This document shows, one piece after another, positions 17,978-26,788 of a DNA stretch of 41,831 nt (position 1 is its first letter; each line of letters begins with the position of its first letter). Location: contig NZ_LMHT01000027.1 of assembly GCF_001429025.1 (NCBI RefSeq), forward strand, positions 1 through 41,831, written 5' to 3'. Source of the DNA: Phenylobacterium sp. Root700 (lineage in GTDB: Bacteria; Pseudomonadota; Alphaproteobacteria; Caulobacterales; Caulobacteraceae). The translations under genes were made by a program, and so were the position numbers. Below the pieces are notes generated by a model. It had not been told where the DNA came from, did no database searches, and saw only the letters and a list, made by a program, of their open reading frames with translations.

Positions 17978-18427
17978 TCAGTCGCCGCTCAGCTTCTCGA
18001 GCTGGCCGAGCAGGCCCGAGAACGCCGGAGCGATCACGCGCAGCTCGTTGAGATTGTTCGCCGAGAGCGCGGCCAGCACCGCCTCTCCATGATCGGTCAG
18101 CGAGACCAGCACCTTGCGCCGGTCGTCGTCGTCCACCGCGCGCTGGGTGTAGCCGGCCTTTTCCAGACGGCCGATCAACTCGACAGTGCTGTGGTGCTTG
18201 ATCAGCAATTGCGCCGCGAGGTCGCCGATCGACATCGGCTTGGGCGCCGGATGCGCCTTGATCGCCAGCAAGGCTTGATGCTGTTGCGAGGTCAATCCGA
18301 CCGACCGGGCGCCGGCCTCGGCGAAGGCCAGATAGCGCCGGACCGCATATCGGAACGAGGCCAGGGCCTCGTAATCGGCCAAGGTCAGCACGCCGGGGTC
18401 CGCCGCTCGATCTCCGACTGGTGTCAT
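17978..18427 (-). CDS. MarR-family transcriptional regulator
   Basis: This 149-residue dimeric winged-helix regulator has the MarR layout: dimerisation helices (about 15-60), a recognition region SIGDLAAQLLIKHHSTVELIGRLE (66-89), the wing DDDDRRKVLVSLT (99-111), and a C-terminal dimerisation helix. Such proteins usually repress genes for stress, efflux or catabolism of phenolic compounds and release DNA on binding a ligand. The start is ATG 18427-18425, about eight bases after GGAG. Upstream it faces the PLP-enzyme gene across a region that holds CATCG-CCTAA-CGATA (18505-18519), a near copy of the perfect palindrome at 17353. Self-repression and control of both neighbours is therefore likely but inferred. 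Confidence 0.9.
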   Translation of the reverse strand: MTPVGDRAADPGVLTLADYEALASFRYAVRRYLAFAEAGARSVGLTSQQHQALLAIKAHPAPKPMSIGDLAAQLLIKHHSTVELIGRLEKAGYTQRAVDDDDRRKVLVSLTDHGEAVLAALSANNLNELRVIAPAFSGLLGQLEKLSGD

Positions 18428-18504
18428 GGACGTCTCCTCGTCGCGGCGCACCCTTTGATATGCAGCGCTCGCGGTGGCGTCATGTTCATTTTCATCGCCC
18501 AATG

Positions 18505-18519
18505 CATCGCCTAACGATA
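18505..18519. promoter_or_regulatory. Near-palindromic operator between marR and the PLP enzyme gene
   Basis: CATCG-CCTAA-CGATA is a 15-base inverted repeat with one mismatch from TATCG-N5-CGATA (17353-17367). It sits about 80 bases upstream of the marR start and about 90 bases upstream of the PLP-enzyme start, where one bound dimer could control both. Confidence 0.5.
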
Positions 18520-18610
18520 TACCCCGGCATGCCTTGATTTCGCTATGGATGGGAGGCGACGAAGAGCCCTCGCCGGGGCGGCCTCCGGCGCCGATGGAGC
18601 ACCAGTTCGA

Positions 18611-19768
18611 ATGACGACGCCCAAGGCCCCCCAGACGATCGCCGCCGCCAACGGGGTGGCGAGCGACACCGCGTTCGGGGCCGTGACCTCGCCGCTCCAT
18701 CTGTCCACGACCTATCTGTTCGAAGGCTTCGACCGCGAGGGCCGCTACGCCTACAGCCGGATGGCGAACCCGACCCGCGACCAGTTGGCCGACACCCTGG
18801 CCAAGCTGGAAGGCGGGGCCGGAGCCGTGGTCACCGCCAGCGGCATGGCGGCGGTGGATCTGGTGCTGAGCCAGGTCGACCCCGGCCGCCTGATCGTGGC
18901 GCCGCACGACTGTTACGGCGGCACCTATCGGCTGCTGGCGGCGCGCGCGGCGCGCGGCCAGTTCGAGATCGCCTTTGTCGACCAGTCCGACCCGGCGGCG
19001 CTCGCCCAGGCGCTTGCCCGCGCCCCGGCCCTGGTGCTGATCGAAACCCCCAGCAATCCGCTGATGCGGGTGGTCGACATCGTCGTCCTGGCGGGCCTGG
19101 CCAAAGCGGCCGGCGCCAAGGTGGCGGTCGACAACACCTTCCTCTCGCCGGCGCTGCAGCGGCCGATCAGCCTGGGCGCCGACTATGTCATCCACTCCAC
19201 CACCAAATACCTGAACGGCCATTCCGACGTGGTCGGCGGGGCGGTCATCGCCGCCGATCCCGCCGACGTCGAGGCCCTGGCCGCCTGGGCCAACATGACC
19301 GGCGTCACCGGCGCGCCGTTCGACGCCTACATGATCCTGCGCGGCGTCCGCACCCTGTTCCCGCGCATCGAGCGCCAGCAGCAGAACGCCGCCGCCGTCG
19401 CCGCCTTCCTGGAAGGTCACGCCGCGGTTCGCGCCGTCCATTATCCGGGGCTGGCCAGCCATCCTGGCCATCAGATCGCCAAGGCACAGCAGGCTGGGTT
19501 CGGCGCGATGCTGAGCTTCGACCTGGCGGGCGGCGTGGACGCGGTCCGCAGCTTCGTCGAGGCGGTGGGGGTCTTCACCCTGGCGGAGTCGCTGGGCGGG
19601 GTCGAAAGCCTGGTCGCCCATCCCGCCACCATGACCCATGTCGGCATGGGGGCCGAGGCCCGCGCGGTGGCCGGCATCGGCGACGGCCTGCTGCGGCTCT
19701 CGGTTGGGCTGGAAAGCGAGGCCGATCTGCTGGCCGACCTCCAGCAGGCGCTCGCCGCCTCAACCTGA
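18611..19768 (+). CDS. Cystathionine gamma-synthase/lyase-family PLP enzyme
   Basis: This protein, 385 residues from ATG 18611, belongs to the Cys/Met-metabolism PLP family (fold type I). The Schiff-base lysine is K199 in STTKYLNGHSD, and VASGM-like TASGMAA (76-82), PHDCYGGTYR (98-107), ETPSNPLM (145-152) and VDNTF (173-177) are the usual cofactor and substrate contacts. It probably acts on cystathionine, O-acyl-homoserine or a related thioether. Synthase and lyase cannot be told apart by eye. An in-frame ATG lies upstream at 18545, but family similarity begins after 18611, which has GGAG 11 bases upstream. The gene is divergent from marR. Confidence 0.85.
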   Translation: MTTPKAPQTIAAANGVASDTAFGAVTSPLHLSTTYLFEGFDREGRYAYSRMANPTRDQLADTLAKLEGGAGAVVTASGMAAVDLVLSQVDPGRLIVAPHDCYGGTYRLLAARAARGQFEIAFVDQSDPAALAQALARAPALVLIETPSNPLMRVVDIVVLAGLAKAAGAKVAVDNTFLSPALQRPISLGADYVIHSTTKYLNGHSDVVGGAVIAADPADVEALAAWANMTGVTGAPFDAYMILRGVRTLFPRIERQQQNAAAVAAFLEGHAAVRAVHYPGLASHPGHQIAKAQQAGFGAMLSFDLAGGVDAVRSFVEAVGVFTLAESLGGVESLVAHPATMTHVGMGAEARAVAGIGDGLLRLSVGLESEADLLADLQQALAAST

Positions 19769-19843
19769 GATAGCCAAGGCTGAGGTTTGAGGTATCGTCG
19801 CCTGGCGGCCGGGCGCCCTGCGCCGCCGCCGATGGGAGCGCGC

Positions 19844-22800
19844 ATGCCATCTTCGCCTGACCCGCAGGACGCGGCCGAGGAGTCTCCCCGGCCGAGACGA
19901 CGCGGCGGGCCGGTGCGCCTGGCGCTCTGGATCGCCGCCGGCGCGGCGTTGCTGGTCGGGCTCTATGCGGGCCTCGGCTTCTGGGTGGCCCCGCGGATCA
20001 TCAAGGATCAGGTCGTCAGCCAGGTCGCCGAGCGCTACCAGCGCAAGGCCACGCTAGGCGAGGTCAGGCTCAACCCCTTCACGCTGAAGCTGGAGGCCGA
20101 CCGCTTCAGCCTGCCCGACGCCGACGGCAAGCCGATGATCGGCTTCGATCGCCTAAAGGTCGATCTGTCGATCGCCTCGATCTGGCGGCGCGGCGTGGTC
20201 TTCAACGAGATCAGCCTGGAAGCGCCGAAGGTGCGGCTGGTGCGCCGCGCCGACGGACGGCTGAACATCGTCGACCTGATCCCGCCCAAGGAAGAGGACA
20301 AGCCGCCGGCCAAGGTGACGATCGAGCACCTGTCGGTCAGCCATGGCCGCGCCGAGGTCGTGGACCTGGCGCGCCGCAAGCCGTTCTCCAAGACCTTCAC
20401 CCCTATCGGCTTCACCCTGAACAACTTCAGCACGGTGAAGGACGGGGCCGCCTATGTGCTCAACGCCGTCTCCGAGCGCGGCGAGGGCCTGGCCTGGCGC
20501 GGCGTGCTGGGCCTCAATCCGCTGGCCTCGCGCGGAACCTTCGCCCTGACCAGGGTCAAGGTCGCGCCGTTGGCCGAACTGGCGGACGACGCCCTGCCCT
20601 TTGGCGTGACCAGCGGCGAGCTGGGTCTGTCCGGCGGCTACGCCTTCGCCCTGAACGGCGAGAACCTGACCCTGGGCGTCGACGTCAATGATCTACGCCT
20701 GACCGACGCGGGCCTGCGCGCCCAGGGCGCCGCCGCCGACTGGGTGACCTTGCCGGAGGTCGTGGTCTCCAAGGTGCATGTGGACGTGCCGGGCCAGAGC
20801 GTCAGCGTCGGCCGCATCGAGGCGAACAACCCCACCGTGACCGCCTGGACCGAGCCCGGCGGCGCGATCAATCTGGCGCGCTACGCCGGCCCGCCGTCCC
20901 CAGCCGCCAAGCCCGGGGCCGGGGCCGCGCCCGCCGCGCCGGCCTGGAAAGTCGACCTGCCGGACCTGCGCGTGAAGGCCGCGAAGATCGCCTTCGAAGA
21001 ACGCTCGATCGCCACCCCGCTGCGCATCGTCGCCACCCCGCTGGATGTCGCCGTCACGGGCCTGGCCCTGCCGATCGTCAAGCCTGTGCAGGTGCAGGCC
21101 AGCACCGGCCTGGAGGGCGGAGGCCGGCTGGCCGCCAGGGGAACGGTCACCCTGGACAAGGTGTCGGCTGACCTCGACGTCGAGGCCAGCGACATCGATC
21201 TGCCGCGCTTCCAGCCCTATATCGACGGCGGCGCGGACCTGCGGCTGCTGTCGGGCCGGATCTCCGGCAAGGGCCGGGCCGGATACGCCGCCAGCGGCGC
21301 GGCCAAGTTCGACGGCGCCCTGCGCGTCGACAACTTCCACACCGTCGACAAGACCCTGGAGCAGGACTTCGTCAACTGGCGCTCGCTGCGGCTTGAGGGC
21401 GTCAGCGCGCGCACCCTGCCGCTGGCCGTGAAGGTCCGCGAGGCGGTGGCCCTGGAGCCCTACGCCCGCGTGGTGATCGGCCCGAACTACGTGATGAACA
21501 CCACTACGGTCCTTGATCCCAAGGCCGCGGCCGCCCAGGCGCTCGCAGCCCCGGCGCCCAAGCCGGTGAAGCCCAAGGTCAGCCTGTTCAAGAAGGCCAA
21601 GCGGGCGCCGCCTCCGCCGCCCAAACCTGAACCGCCCAAGCGCGAGGCCCTGCCGGTCGAGATCGCACTGGTGCGGATCGAGAACGGGCGGATGGATTTC
21701 TCCGACCTGTCGATCGAGCCGCACTTCATCGCCGGCATCGAATCCTTGGACGGCACGATCAAGGGCCTGTCGGGACGCCAGGACGCCCGCGCCGACGTCG
21801 ACCTGGCCGGCCAGGTCGACCGCTATGCGCCGGTGAAGATCGCCGGGCAGGTCAACTACTTCGCCGCCCGCAGCTTCACCGACGTGAAGATGAGCTTCAA
21901 GAACATGGAGCTGACCACCTTCTCCCCCTATTCCGGCAAGTTCGCGGGCTACCGGATCAACAAGGGCAAGCTGGACGTCGACCTGAACTACCGGATCGAC
22001 GACCAGAAGCTGGACGCCAACCACCGGGTGGTCATCAACCAGTTGGAGCTGGGCGAGAAGGTCGACAGCGCCGACGCCGTCAAACTGCCGATGAAGCTGA
22101 TCGTCGCCCTGCTGAAGGACCGTCACGGGGTGATCGACATTCCGGTGGCGATCAGCGGCACCCTGGACGATCCCAAGTTCAAGATCTGGCCGGTGATCTG
22201 GAAGGTAGTCGGCAACCTGTTCGTCAAGATCGCCACCTCGCCCTTCGCCCTGCTGGGGTCGCTGGGCGGCGGCGGCGAGGAGCTGCAGTTCATCGACTTC
22301 GCGCCGGGCGCCGTGGTCCTCGACGACACCGGCCGCGGCAAGGTCGCGGCGCTTTCCAAAGCCCTGGTCGAGCGGCCGGCGCTCAATCTCGAGATCCCGA
22401 TGCCGGTGAGCCCGGCGCTCGACAAGCCGGCCCTGGTGGAGACCCGGTTCAAGGCCGAACTGGCCGCGGCGGCGAGCGAGAAGCTGGGCAAGCGCGCAGG
22501 CAAGGCCGGCGCGGTCGAGGCCGCCCTGGCCGATCCGAAAACCCGACGCGGGGTGCTGGAAGACCTCTATCGCAAGCAGTTCGGCGCCAAACCCGACATC
22601 CCCAAGCCCCAGGCGGCCGAGGGCGGCGCTAAGCCCGACGCCGACCAGGCCGCGCTGGCCTGGTTGGAGGACAAGCTGCGCGCGCGCATCGCCATCGATG
22701 ACCCGGCCCTCCAACAGCTGGGCCGCGCCCGGGCCGAGGCGGTGCAGGCCGCGCTGCTGGACGGAGGACAGATCGAACCCTCCCGGATCTTCGTCACCGC

Positions 22801-22858
22801 CCATCCTCCGCTCACGGCGACCTCGGCGCCCGTGCGGATGGAACTGTCCCTGAACTGA
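19844..22858 (+). CDS. DUF748 (AsmA-like) envelope protein
   Basis: This protein is 1004 residues long from ATG 19844, chosen because GGGAG lies five bases upstream; the frame is open further to 19787. A basic n-region (PRPRRR) is followed by one membrane helix (about 24-46), and the rest should be periplasmic. Repeated beta-rich segments such as GEVRLNPFTLKLEADRF and VNEISLEAP-like NEISLEAPKVRLVRR match the DUF748/AsmA type, whose better-known relatives form long lipid-transfer tubes to the outer membrane. A proline- and lysine-rich linker (about 565-605) divides the two halves, and the C-terminal 150 residues resemble the DUF748 tail. A role in outer-membrane lipid homeostasis is inference from the fold. 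Confidence 0.82.
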   Translation: MPSSPDPQDAAEESPRPRRRGGPVRLALWIAAGAALLVGLYAGLGFWVAPRIIKDQVVSQVAERYQRKATLGEVRLNPFTLKLEADRFSLPDADGKPMIGFDRLKVDLSIASIWRRGVVFNEISLEAPKVRLVRRADGRLNIVDLIPPKEEDKPPAKVTIEHLSVSHGRAEVVDLARRKPFSKTFTPIGFTLNNFSTVKDGAAYVLNAVSERGEGLAWRGVLGLNPLASRGTFALTRVKVAPLAELADDALPFGVTSGELGLSGGYAFALNGENLTLGVDVNDLRLTDAGLRAQGAAADWVTLPEVVVSKVHVDVPGQSVSVGRIEANNPTVTAWTEPGGAINLARYAGPPSPAAKPGAGAAPAAPAWKVDLPDLRVKAAKIAFEERSIATPLRIVATPLDVAVTGLALPIVKPVQVQASTGLEGGGRLAARGTVTLDKVSADLDVEASDIDLPRFQPYIDGGADLRLLSGRISGKGRAGYAASGAAKFDGALRVDNFHTVDKTLEQDFVNWRSLRLEGVSARTLPLAVKVREAVALEPYARVVIGPNYVMNTTTVLDPKAAAAQALAAPAPKPVKPKVSLFKKAKRAPPPPPKPEPPKREALPVEIALVRIENGRMDFSDLSIEPHFIAGIESLDGTIKGLSGRQDARADVDLAGQVDRYAPVKIAGQVNYFAARSFTDVKMSFKNMELTTFSPYSGKFAGYRINKGKLDVDLNYRIDDQKLDANHRVVINQLELGEKVDSADAVKLPMKLIVALLKDRHGVIDIPVAISGTLDDPKFKIWPVIWKVVGNLFVKIATSPFALLGSLGGGGEELQFIDFAPGAVVLDDTGRGKVAALSKALVERPALNLEIPMPVSPALDKPALVETRFKAELAAAASEKLGKRAGKAGAVEAALADPKTRRGVLEDLYRKQFGAKPDIPKPQAAEGGAKPDADQAALAWLEDKLRARIAIDDPALQQLGRARAEAVQAALLDGGQIEPSRIFVTAHPPLTATSAPVRMELSLN

Positions 22859-22935
22859 CATTCCGATCATCTGGGCTGGCGTCAGGCGACCGAGACCGGG
22901 CTAGGGTGGGCGTCCCTTCGATTCCGGATCTCAGC

Positions 22936-24114
22936 ATGCCGACACCGGCCCTCGCGCCCGCCGCCGAACGCGACCTGAAGATCGGGGTGACCCGGCTGCG
23001 CGAGCACCTGCTGAACCACGCCGAACTGCTGTTCCGCCGGGTGCTATCCACCGCGCCGGACCACCCGGCCGGCCAGCGCTTCCTAGGCGTCACGCTCTAC
23101 AAGCTCGGTCGCCACGACGAGGGGCTGACGCTCATCCGCACGAGCGTCGAACTGGAGCCCGAGGCGGCCGGCGGATGGATGGACCTGGCCACCGCGCTCC
23201 ATCGTCTGGGCGACGGACCGGGCGCCGCGCAGGCCTATGCCCGCGCCACCGGCGGCGCGGTGGGCGAGACGCCGTCCGACCTCGCCTTCTGGAGCGAGCG
23301 CGCGGCCCATGAGTTCACCGTGGTCGACTACCCCTATCGCTCGACGGTCCGCTATGGCTCGGGCCGGCCGCCGCATCGCGAGCTCGCCGAACTGATCGGG
23401 AAGGGCCGGGAGCGTTATCGCGCGTTCCTGACAGGCATGGGCGAGATCCAGGCCGACTTCTCCCAGCTGCCGCTGGGCGGCAGCTACGAGACGACCACCC
23501 CATTCTGGCTGAACGCCTGGTTCCCGCCGCTGGACGGCATGGCCCTGACCCAGATGCTGCGCTCCACCAATCCGGCCCGCTTCCTGGAGATCGGCTCTGG
23601 CGTCTCGACCAAGTTCGCGCGGCGGGCCGTCGAGCTCTACGGCCTGCGCACCAAGCTGATCTCCATCGACCCGCAGCCGCGCAACGAGGTCGACGCCCTG
23701 TGCGACCAGGTCCTCCGCAAGCCGCTGGAGACCTGCAACCCGGCGATGTTCGAGGACCTGAACGCCGGCGACATCCTGTTCCTGGATTCCTCGCACCGAT
23801 CATTCCAGGGCTCGGACGTCACGGTGTTCTTCATGGACATCCTGCCGCGCCTGAAGCCCGGCGTGATCATCCAAATCCACGACATCTACCTGCCCGACGA
23901 CTATGTCAGCGGCCACCTCCAGCGGATGTGGAACGAGCAGTACCTGCTAGGCGTCGCCCTGATGTTCGGGCAAGGCGCCTTCGAGATCCTGTTCCCCAGC
24001 TGGTTCGTCGGCCAGGACCCCGACCTGTCGCGCCACGCCGGCGCCATGCTGCGCCAGGGACCGCTAGAGGGCCTGAATCTCTACGGGGCGTCGTTCTGGA
24101 TGCGGAAGACCTAG
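22936..24114 (+). CDS. TPR-methyltransferase fusion protein
   Basis: This 392-residue protein has two parts. Residues 12-105 are tetratricopeptide-like helices (LLFRRVLSTAPDHPAGQRFLG, then GWMDLATALHRLGD). Residues about 145-392 are a class I SAM-dependent methyltransferase of the Methyltransf_24 type, with FLEIGSGVST (217-226), ISIDPQP (242-248), DILFLDSSH (279-287) and IQIHDIYLPDDY (312-323). Such fusions often act on surface sugars, flagellin or secreted products, but the acceptor is unknown. An in-frame GTG at 22906 is an alternative start; neither has a strong Shine-Dalgarno. It is followed by a remnant of an RTX-type protein. Confidence 0.78.
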   Translation: MPTPALAPAAERDLKIGVTRLREHLLNHAELLFRRVLSTAPDHPAGQRFLGVTLYKLGRHDEGLTLIRTSVELEPEAAGGWMDLATALHRLGDGPGAAQAYARATGGAVGETPSDLAFWSERAAHEFTVVDYPYRSTVRYGSGRPPHRELAELIGKGRERYRAFLTGMGEIQADFSQLPLGGSYETTTPFWLNAWFPPLDGMALTQMLRSTNPARFLEIGSGVSTKFARRAVELYGLRTKLISIDPQPRNEVDALCDQVLRKPLETCNPAMFEDLNAGDILFLDSSHRSFQGSDVTVFFMDILPRLKPGVIIQIHDIYLPDDYVSGHLQRMWNEQYLLGVALMFGQGAFEILFPSWFVGQDPDLSRHAGAMLRQGPLEGLNLYGASFWMRKT

Positions 24115-24445
24115 GCCCGCCGCCACACGCAGCGACCACTCGATTTGGCGGCGAACCAGGGCCAAGGCGCCGCCCGGCATGAGCCATTTCGGACTGGCCG
24201 ATCCGCGACGCGGCCGACTTCTCGGCCCTGTCCAGCCACATCACCAGCCAGGGCGCCGACACGCTGATCACCCTGGGCGCCCAGACCGTGGTGCTGGTCG
24301 GGGTTTCGGCCGGCTCGCTGACCGCCGCGGACTTCGTGTTCGCCTAGAGGCGATTGCCATCGGCGGGGCGGCGCGGCAGGTTGCCCGCCGCCGCCCTTCG
24401 GCCGTGGGGCGGCGCGCATGAAACTCGCGGCCAGGGCGTCTTCAT
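24115..24445. other. Intergenic stretch with RTX-type remnant
   Basis: This 331-base stretch contains the coding remnant described separately (24183-24347) and about 100 bases before the DUF1254 gene with no clear promoter, hairpin or gene. Confidence 0.55.
24183..24347 (+). pseudogene. C-terminal remnant of an RTX/calcium-binding type I secreted protein
   Basis: One frame reads ADFSALSSHITSQGADTLITL, then GAQTVVLVGVSAGSLTAAD and FVFA followed by a TAG at 24345-24347. This is the characteristic tail of alphaproteobacterial RTX (haemolysin-type) proteins, where a GxDTxIxLG segment is followed by LxGVxxxSLTAADFxF. A stop lies in frame just upstream (about 24180), there is no start codon, and none of the nonapeptide calcium repeats remain. 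It is therefore a fragment of a lost secreted protein. About 55 codons survive without disruption, which suggests recent loss or a recombination scar. Confidence 0.6.
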
Positions 24446-25720
24446 ATGTCGAGTTCGCAGGTCCCCCTCTCCGCCCATGACCAACTGCGGGAGGCCGCGC
24501 GCGACGCCTGGCTCTACGCCCTGCCGCTGATCGAGATCGCCATGACCCGCGCCAGCCGCGCCGGGTTTGGCGGTGAGATCAACACCTTCAGCCACGCGCG
24601 CAACCTCGCCAACCACAAGATGCGGGCGGTGACCACGCCCAACAACGACACGCTCTACACCAGCGCCCAGATCGACCTGAGCGCCGGGCCCGTGACCATC
24701 ACCCTGCCGGCGGCCGGAGAGCGCTACCTCTCGCTGGCGCTGATGGACGCCTACACCAACAATTTCGCCATCCTCGGCACCCGGACCACTGGCCCGGACG
24801 GCGGGACCTTCCGGCTGGTCGGCCCGACCGAGGCCGCCGAGGGCCCCAATGTCGTGCGCGCGCCGACCAACCATGTCTGGGCGCTGGCCCGTATCCTGGT
24901 GGACGGCCCCGCCGATCTGGAAGCCGCCCGCGCCATCCAGTCCGGCTTTTCAATGCAAGGCCCGCCCGCCCCGCAGCCCCAGACCCACGCCCGCCGCTCC
25001 GCGCCCTGGAACGAGTACTTCGCCAGCGTCGATGCGCTGATGGTCGCCAACCCGCCGCCGGCGACCGACCTCGCCCTGCTGCGCAAGGTGTCGGCCCTGG
25101 GTCTCGGCACGGGCGAGTTCGCGCCTGAGAACTTCACCGCCGAAAAGGCCGTCGCCATCGAGGCGGGCGTGGCCGAGGCCCGTGTCGCGGTGCGGCGCGG
25201 CGGCGGCGGAGCGAACTGGATCGACGGCTGGTTCTATCCGCGCGCCGACCTCGGGAACTTCGGCCAGAGCTACGCCTACCGGGCCGGCGTCGCCCTGGCC
25301 GGCCTGGCCGCCCTGCCGCCGGTCGAGGCCATGTACATGCGCGGGCGCGGCGAACGCGGCGGCATCTATGACGGCCTGCGGTCCTGGCGGCTGCACTTCG
25401 CGGCCGACCGCATGCCGGCGGTGGACAGTTTCTGGTCGCTCAGTCTCTACGAGGCCACCGCCGACGGGCAGTTCTTCTTCGCCGACAATCCGCTGGACCG
25501 CTACGCGATCGGCGACCGCACCGAGGGCCTGACCTATAACGACGACGGCTCGCTCGACATCTGGATCGGCCACCAGCGTCCCGACGAGGCGCGGGTATCG
25601 AACTGGCTGCCCGCCCCGCCCGCCGGCTTCGCCCTGTTCATGCGGGCCTATCTGCCGAAGCCCGCCCTGCTCGACGGCAGCTACCGGCTGCCGCCGGTGA
25701 CGCTGCTGGACGAGACCTGA
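24446..25720 (+). CDS. DUF1254 and DUF1214 domain protein
   Basis: This 424-residue protein has an N-terminal DUF1254 region (about 15-140; YALPLIEIAMTRA, TTPNNDTLYTSAQIDLS, RYLSLALMDAYTNNF) and a C-terminal DUF1214 region (about 310-410; VDSFWSLSLYEATADGQFF, NPLDRYAIGDRTEGL, DGSLDIWIGHQRP). The two domains commonly occur fused in proteobacteria and actinobacteria, without an agreed biochemical role. No signal peptide is seen, unlike many relatives that are exported. The start ATG at 24446 has a poor Shine-Dalgarno. It seems to be a single-gene transcript between the RTX remnant and the PilZ gene. Function unknown. Confidence 0.85.
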   Translation: MSSSQVPLSAHDQLREAARDAWLYALPLIEIAMTRASRAGFGGEINTFSHARNLANHKMRAVTTPNNDTLYTSAQIDLSAGPVTITLPAAGERYLSLALMDAYTNNFAILGTRTTGPDGGTFRLVGPTEAAEGPNVVRAPTNHVWALARILVDGPADLEAARAIQSGFSMQGPPAPQPQTHARRSAPWNEYFASVDALMVANPPPATDLALLRKVSALGLGTGEFAPENFTAEKAVAIEAGVAEARVAVRRGGGGANWIDGWFYPRADLGNFGQSYAYRAGVALAGLAALPPVEAMYMRGRGERGGIYDGLRSWRLHFAADRMPAVDSFWSLSLYEATADGQFFFADNPLDRYAIGDRTEGLTYNDDGSLDIWIGHQRPDEARVSNWLPAPPAGFALFMRAYLPKPALLDGSYRLPPVTLLDET

Positions 25721-25772
25721 CCGCGGCGCGGTCTTTACGCCGCCGCAAACATTACGCCTTAACCTTGGTCGC

Positions 25773-26120
25773 ATGGGATACGAGCCGCCCATCGGCCAGG
25801 AACGACGCGCCCAGCCCCGCCAGCGCACCCTGTTGCGCGGCCGGATCTGCTACGGGCCGCGCCACGTCATCTCGATCGATTGCGGCATTCGCAACCTCAG
25901 CGATCAGGGCGCGCAGGTCAAAATTCCTGCCGGCCAGCCCCTGCCATCGGTTTTCACCCTGCTGCATGTGGTCGCAGGACTCGCGTTTGACGCGCATTTA
26001 AGCTGGCGAAAGGCCGATCTGATCGGCGTCCAGTTTGAAGGCCAGCACAACCTGAAGACTGAAATCAGCGACGACCTGGCGCCACTTCGGGCGATTTGGA
26101 TGGCTCTCGCCTCAAGTTAA
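25773..26120 (+). CDS. PilZ-domain protein
   Basis: This 115-residue protein is a stand-alone PilZ domain. It has RxxxR (R12 to R16, in RRAQPRQR) and NxSxxG (N41-S43-G46, in NLSDQGAQV), the two motifs that bind cyclic di-GMP. It may therefore sense that messenger and adjust motility, adhesion or polysaccharide output, as in Caulobacter. The beta-barrel continues to about residue 95. The ATG at 25773 has no good Shine-Dalgarno; the transcript could be leaderless. It stands alone, 52 bases after the DUF1254 gene. Confidence 0.82.
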   Translation: MGYEPPIGQERRAQPRQRTLLRGRICYGPRHVISIDCGIRNLSDQGAQVKIPAGQPLPSVFTLLHVVAGLAFDAHLSWRKADLIGVQFEGQHNLKTEISDDLAPLRAIWMALASS

Positions 26121-26302
26121 CGCAGTTCAGGACGATTTTCCGGCCGCGTTTACTCAAATTGCCAAGCCTTCGCGGATTGATCACTCCAATTCCACCAAAC
26201 GCGTTCGGTGAGCATGCTCGTCTATCGTGCGCCTGTGGATGATACTCGCGCTTTTCAAAGCGTGAATATGGGCCTTAACTCACTCGAATCCAACGCGAAC
26301 CC

Positions 26303-26318
26303 CGGAGCCGCTGCTCCG
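26303..26318 (+). promoter_or_regulatory. Small hairpin in the leader of the XRE regulator gene
   Basis: CGGAGC-CGCT-GCTCCG (26303-26318) forms a 6-base-pair stem with a 4-base loop, about 30 bases before the ATG at 26349. A further palindrome, GAGCATGCTC, is at 26210-26219. Both lie in the 228-base region between the PilZ and XRE genes and may be operator or leader elements. Confidence 0.35.
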
Positions 26319-26348
26319 TAGGCGGACGTTTAGGGTGAGGAGGCCAAG

Positions 26349-26777
26349 ATGTCTGCGGAACCTTCAAACAAAACTCCCGATCCAATGGATGTGGCGTTGG
26401 GCGCAGCTGTGCGTATTCGACGGCGGACGATCGGCATGTCGCAAGAGGCGCTTGCCGAACAGTGCGGGGTCAGCTTCCAGCAAATTCAGAAGTACGAGAA
26501 CGGCGCCAACCGCATCTCGTTTTCGCGGCTCGTCCAGATTGCGCGGGCGCTGCGATGCCGGGTTGTGGACCTGATGGATGTTCTCGACACCCCAGCCGGG
26601 GACGGTGACGTCGATCTGCTTAGCCGCATGCGCACGCCTGGCGCGCTTGAACTGCTGACCGCTTTCGAGCGGTTGCCGCAGGAAGCCCGCTCGTCGCTCG
26701 TCAACCTGCTTCGGGTGATGACCGATCCGGACGCCGGCCAGAAGACCACCCGCCACCGGGAAACTGTGTCAGCCTAG
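26349..26777 (+). CDS. XRE-family helix-turn-helix regulator
   Basis: This 142-residue regulator has an HTH_3 domain at about residues 15-75: LGAAVRIRRRTIGMSQEALAEQ-type helices, then CGVSFQQIQKYENGANRIS as the turn and recognition helix. A short C-terminal helical region (95-130) may dimerise. Similar small XRE proteins are common in Caulobacterales, often as several paralogues, some tied to cell-cycle or stress control. The targets are unknown. GAGGAGG shortly before the ATG fixes the start. A bidirectional-looking terminator separates it from the convergent cold-shock gene. Confidence 0.88.
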   Translation: MSAEPSNKTPDPMDVALGAAVRIRRRTIGMSQEALAEQCGVSFQQIQKYENGANRISFSRLVQIARALRCRVVDLMDVLDTPAGDGDVDLLSRMRTPGALELLTAFERLPQEARSSLVNLLRVMTDPDAGQKTTRHRETVSA

Positions 26778-26788
26778 CCTAAAAGTAA

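Noticed and set aside
18545..18610. Earlier ATG for the PLP enzyme
   Set aside because: The added 22 residues are arginine- and alanine-rich, with no family similarity. The start at 18611 fits better.
20693..22870. 725-codon open frame on the minus strand
   Set aside because: It is the shadow of the DUF748 gene, with arginine-, glycine- and histidine-rich translation and no domain.
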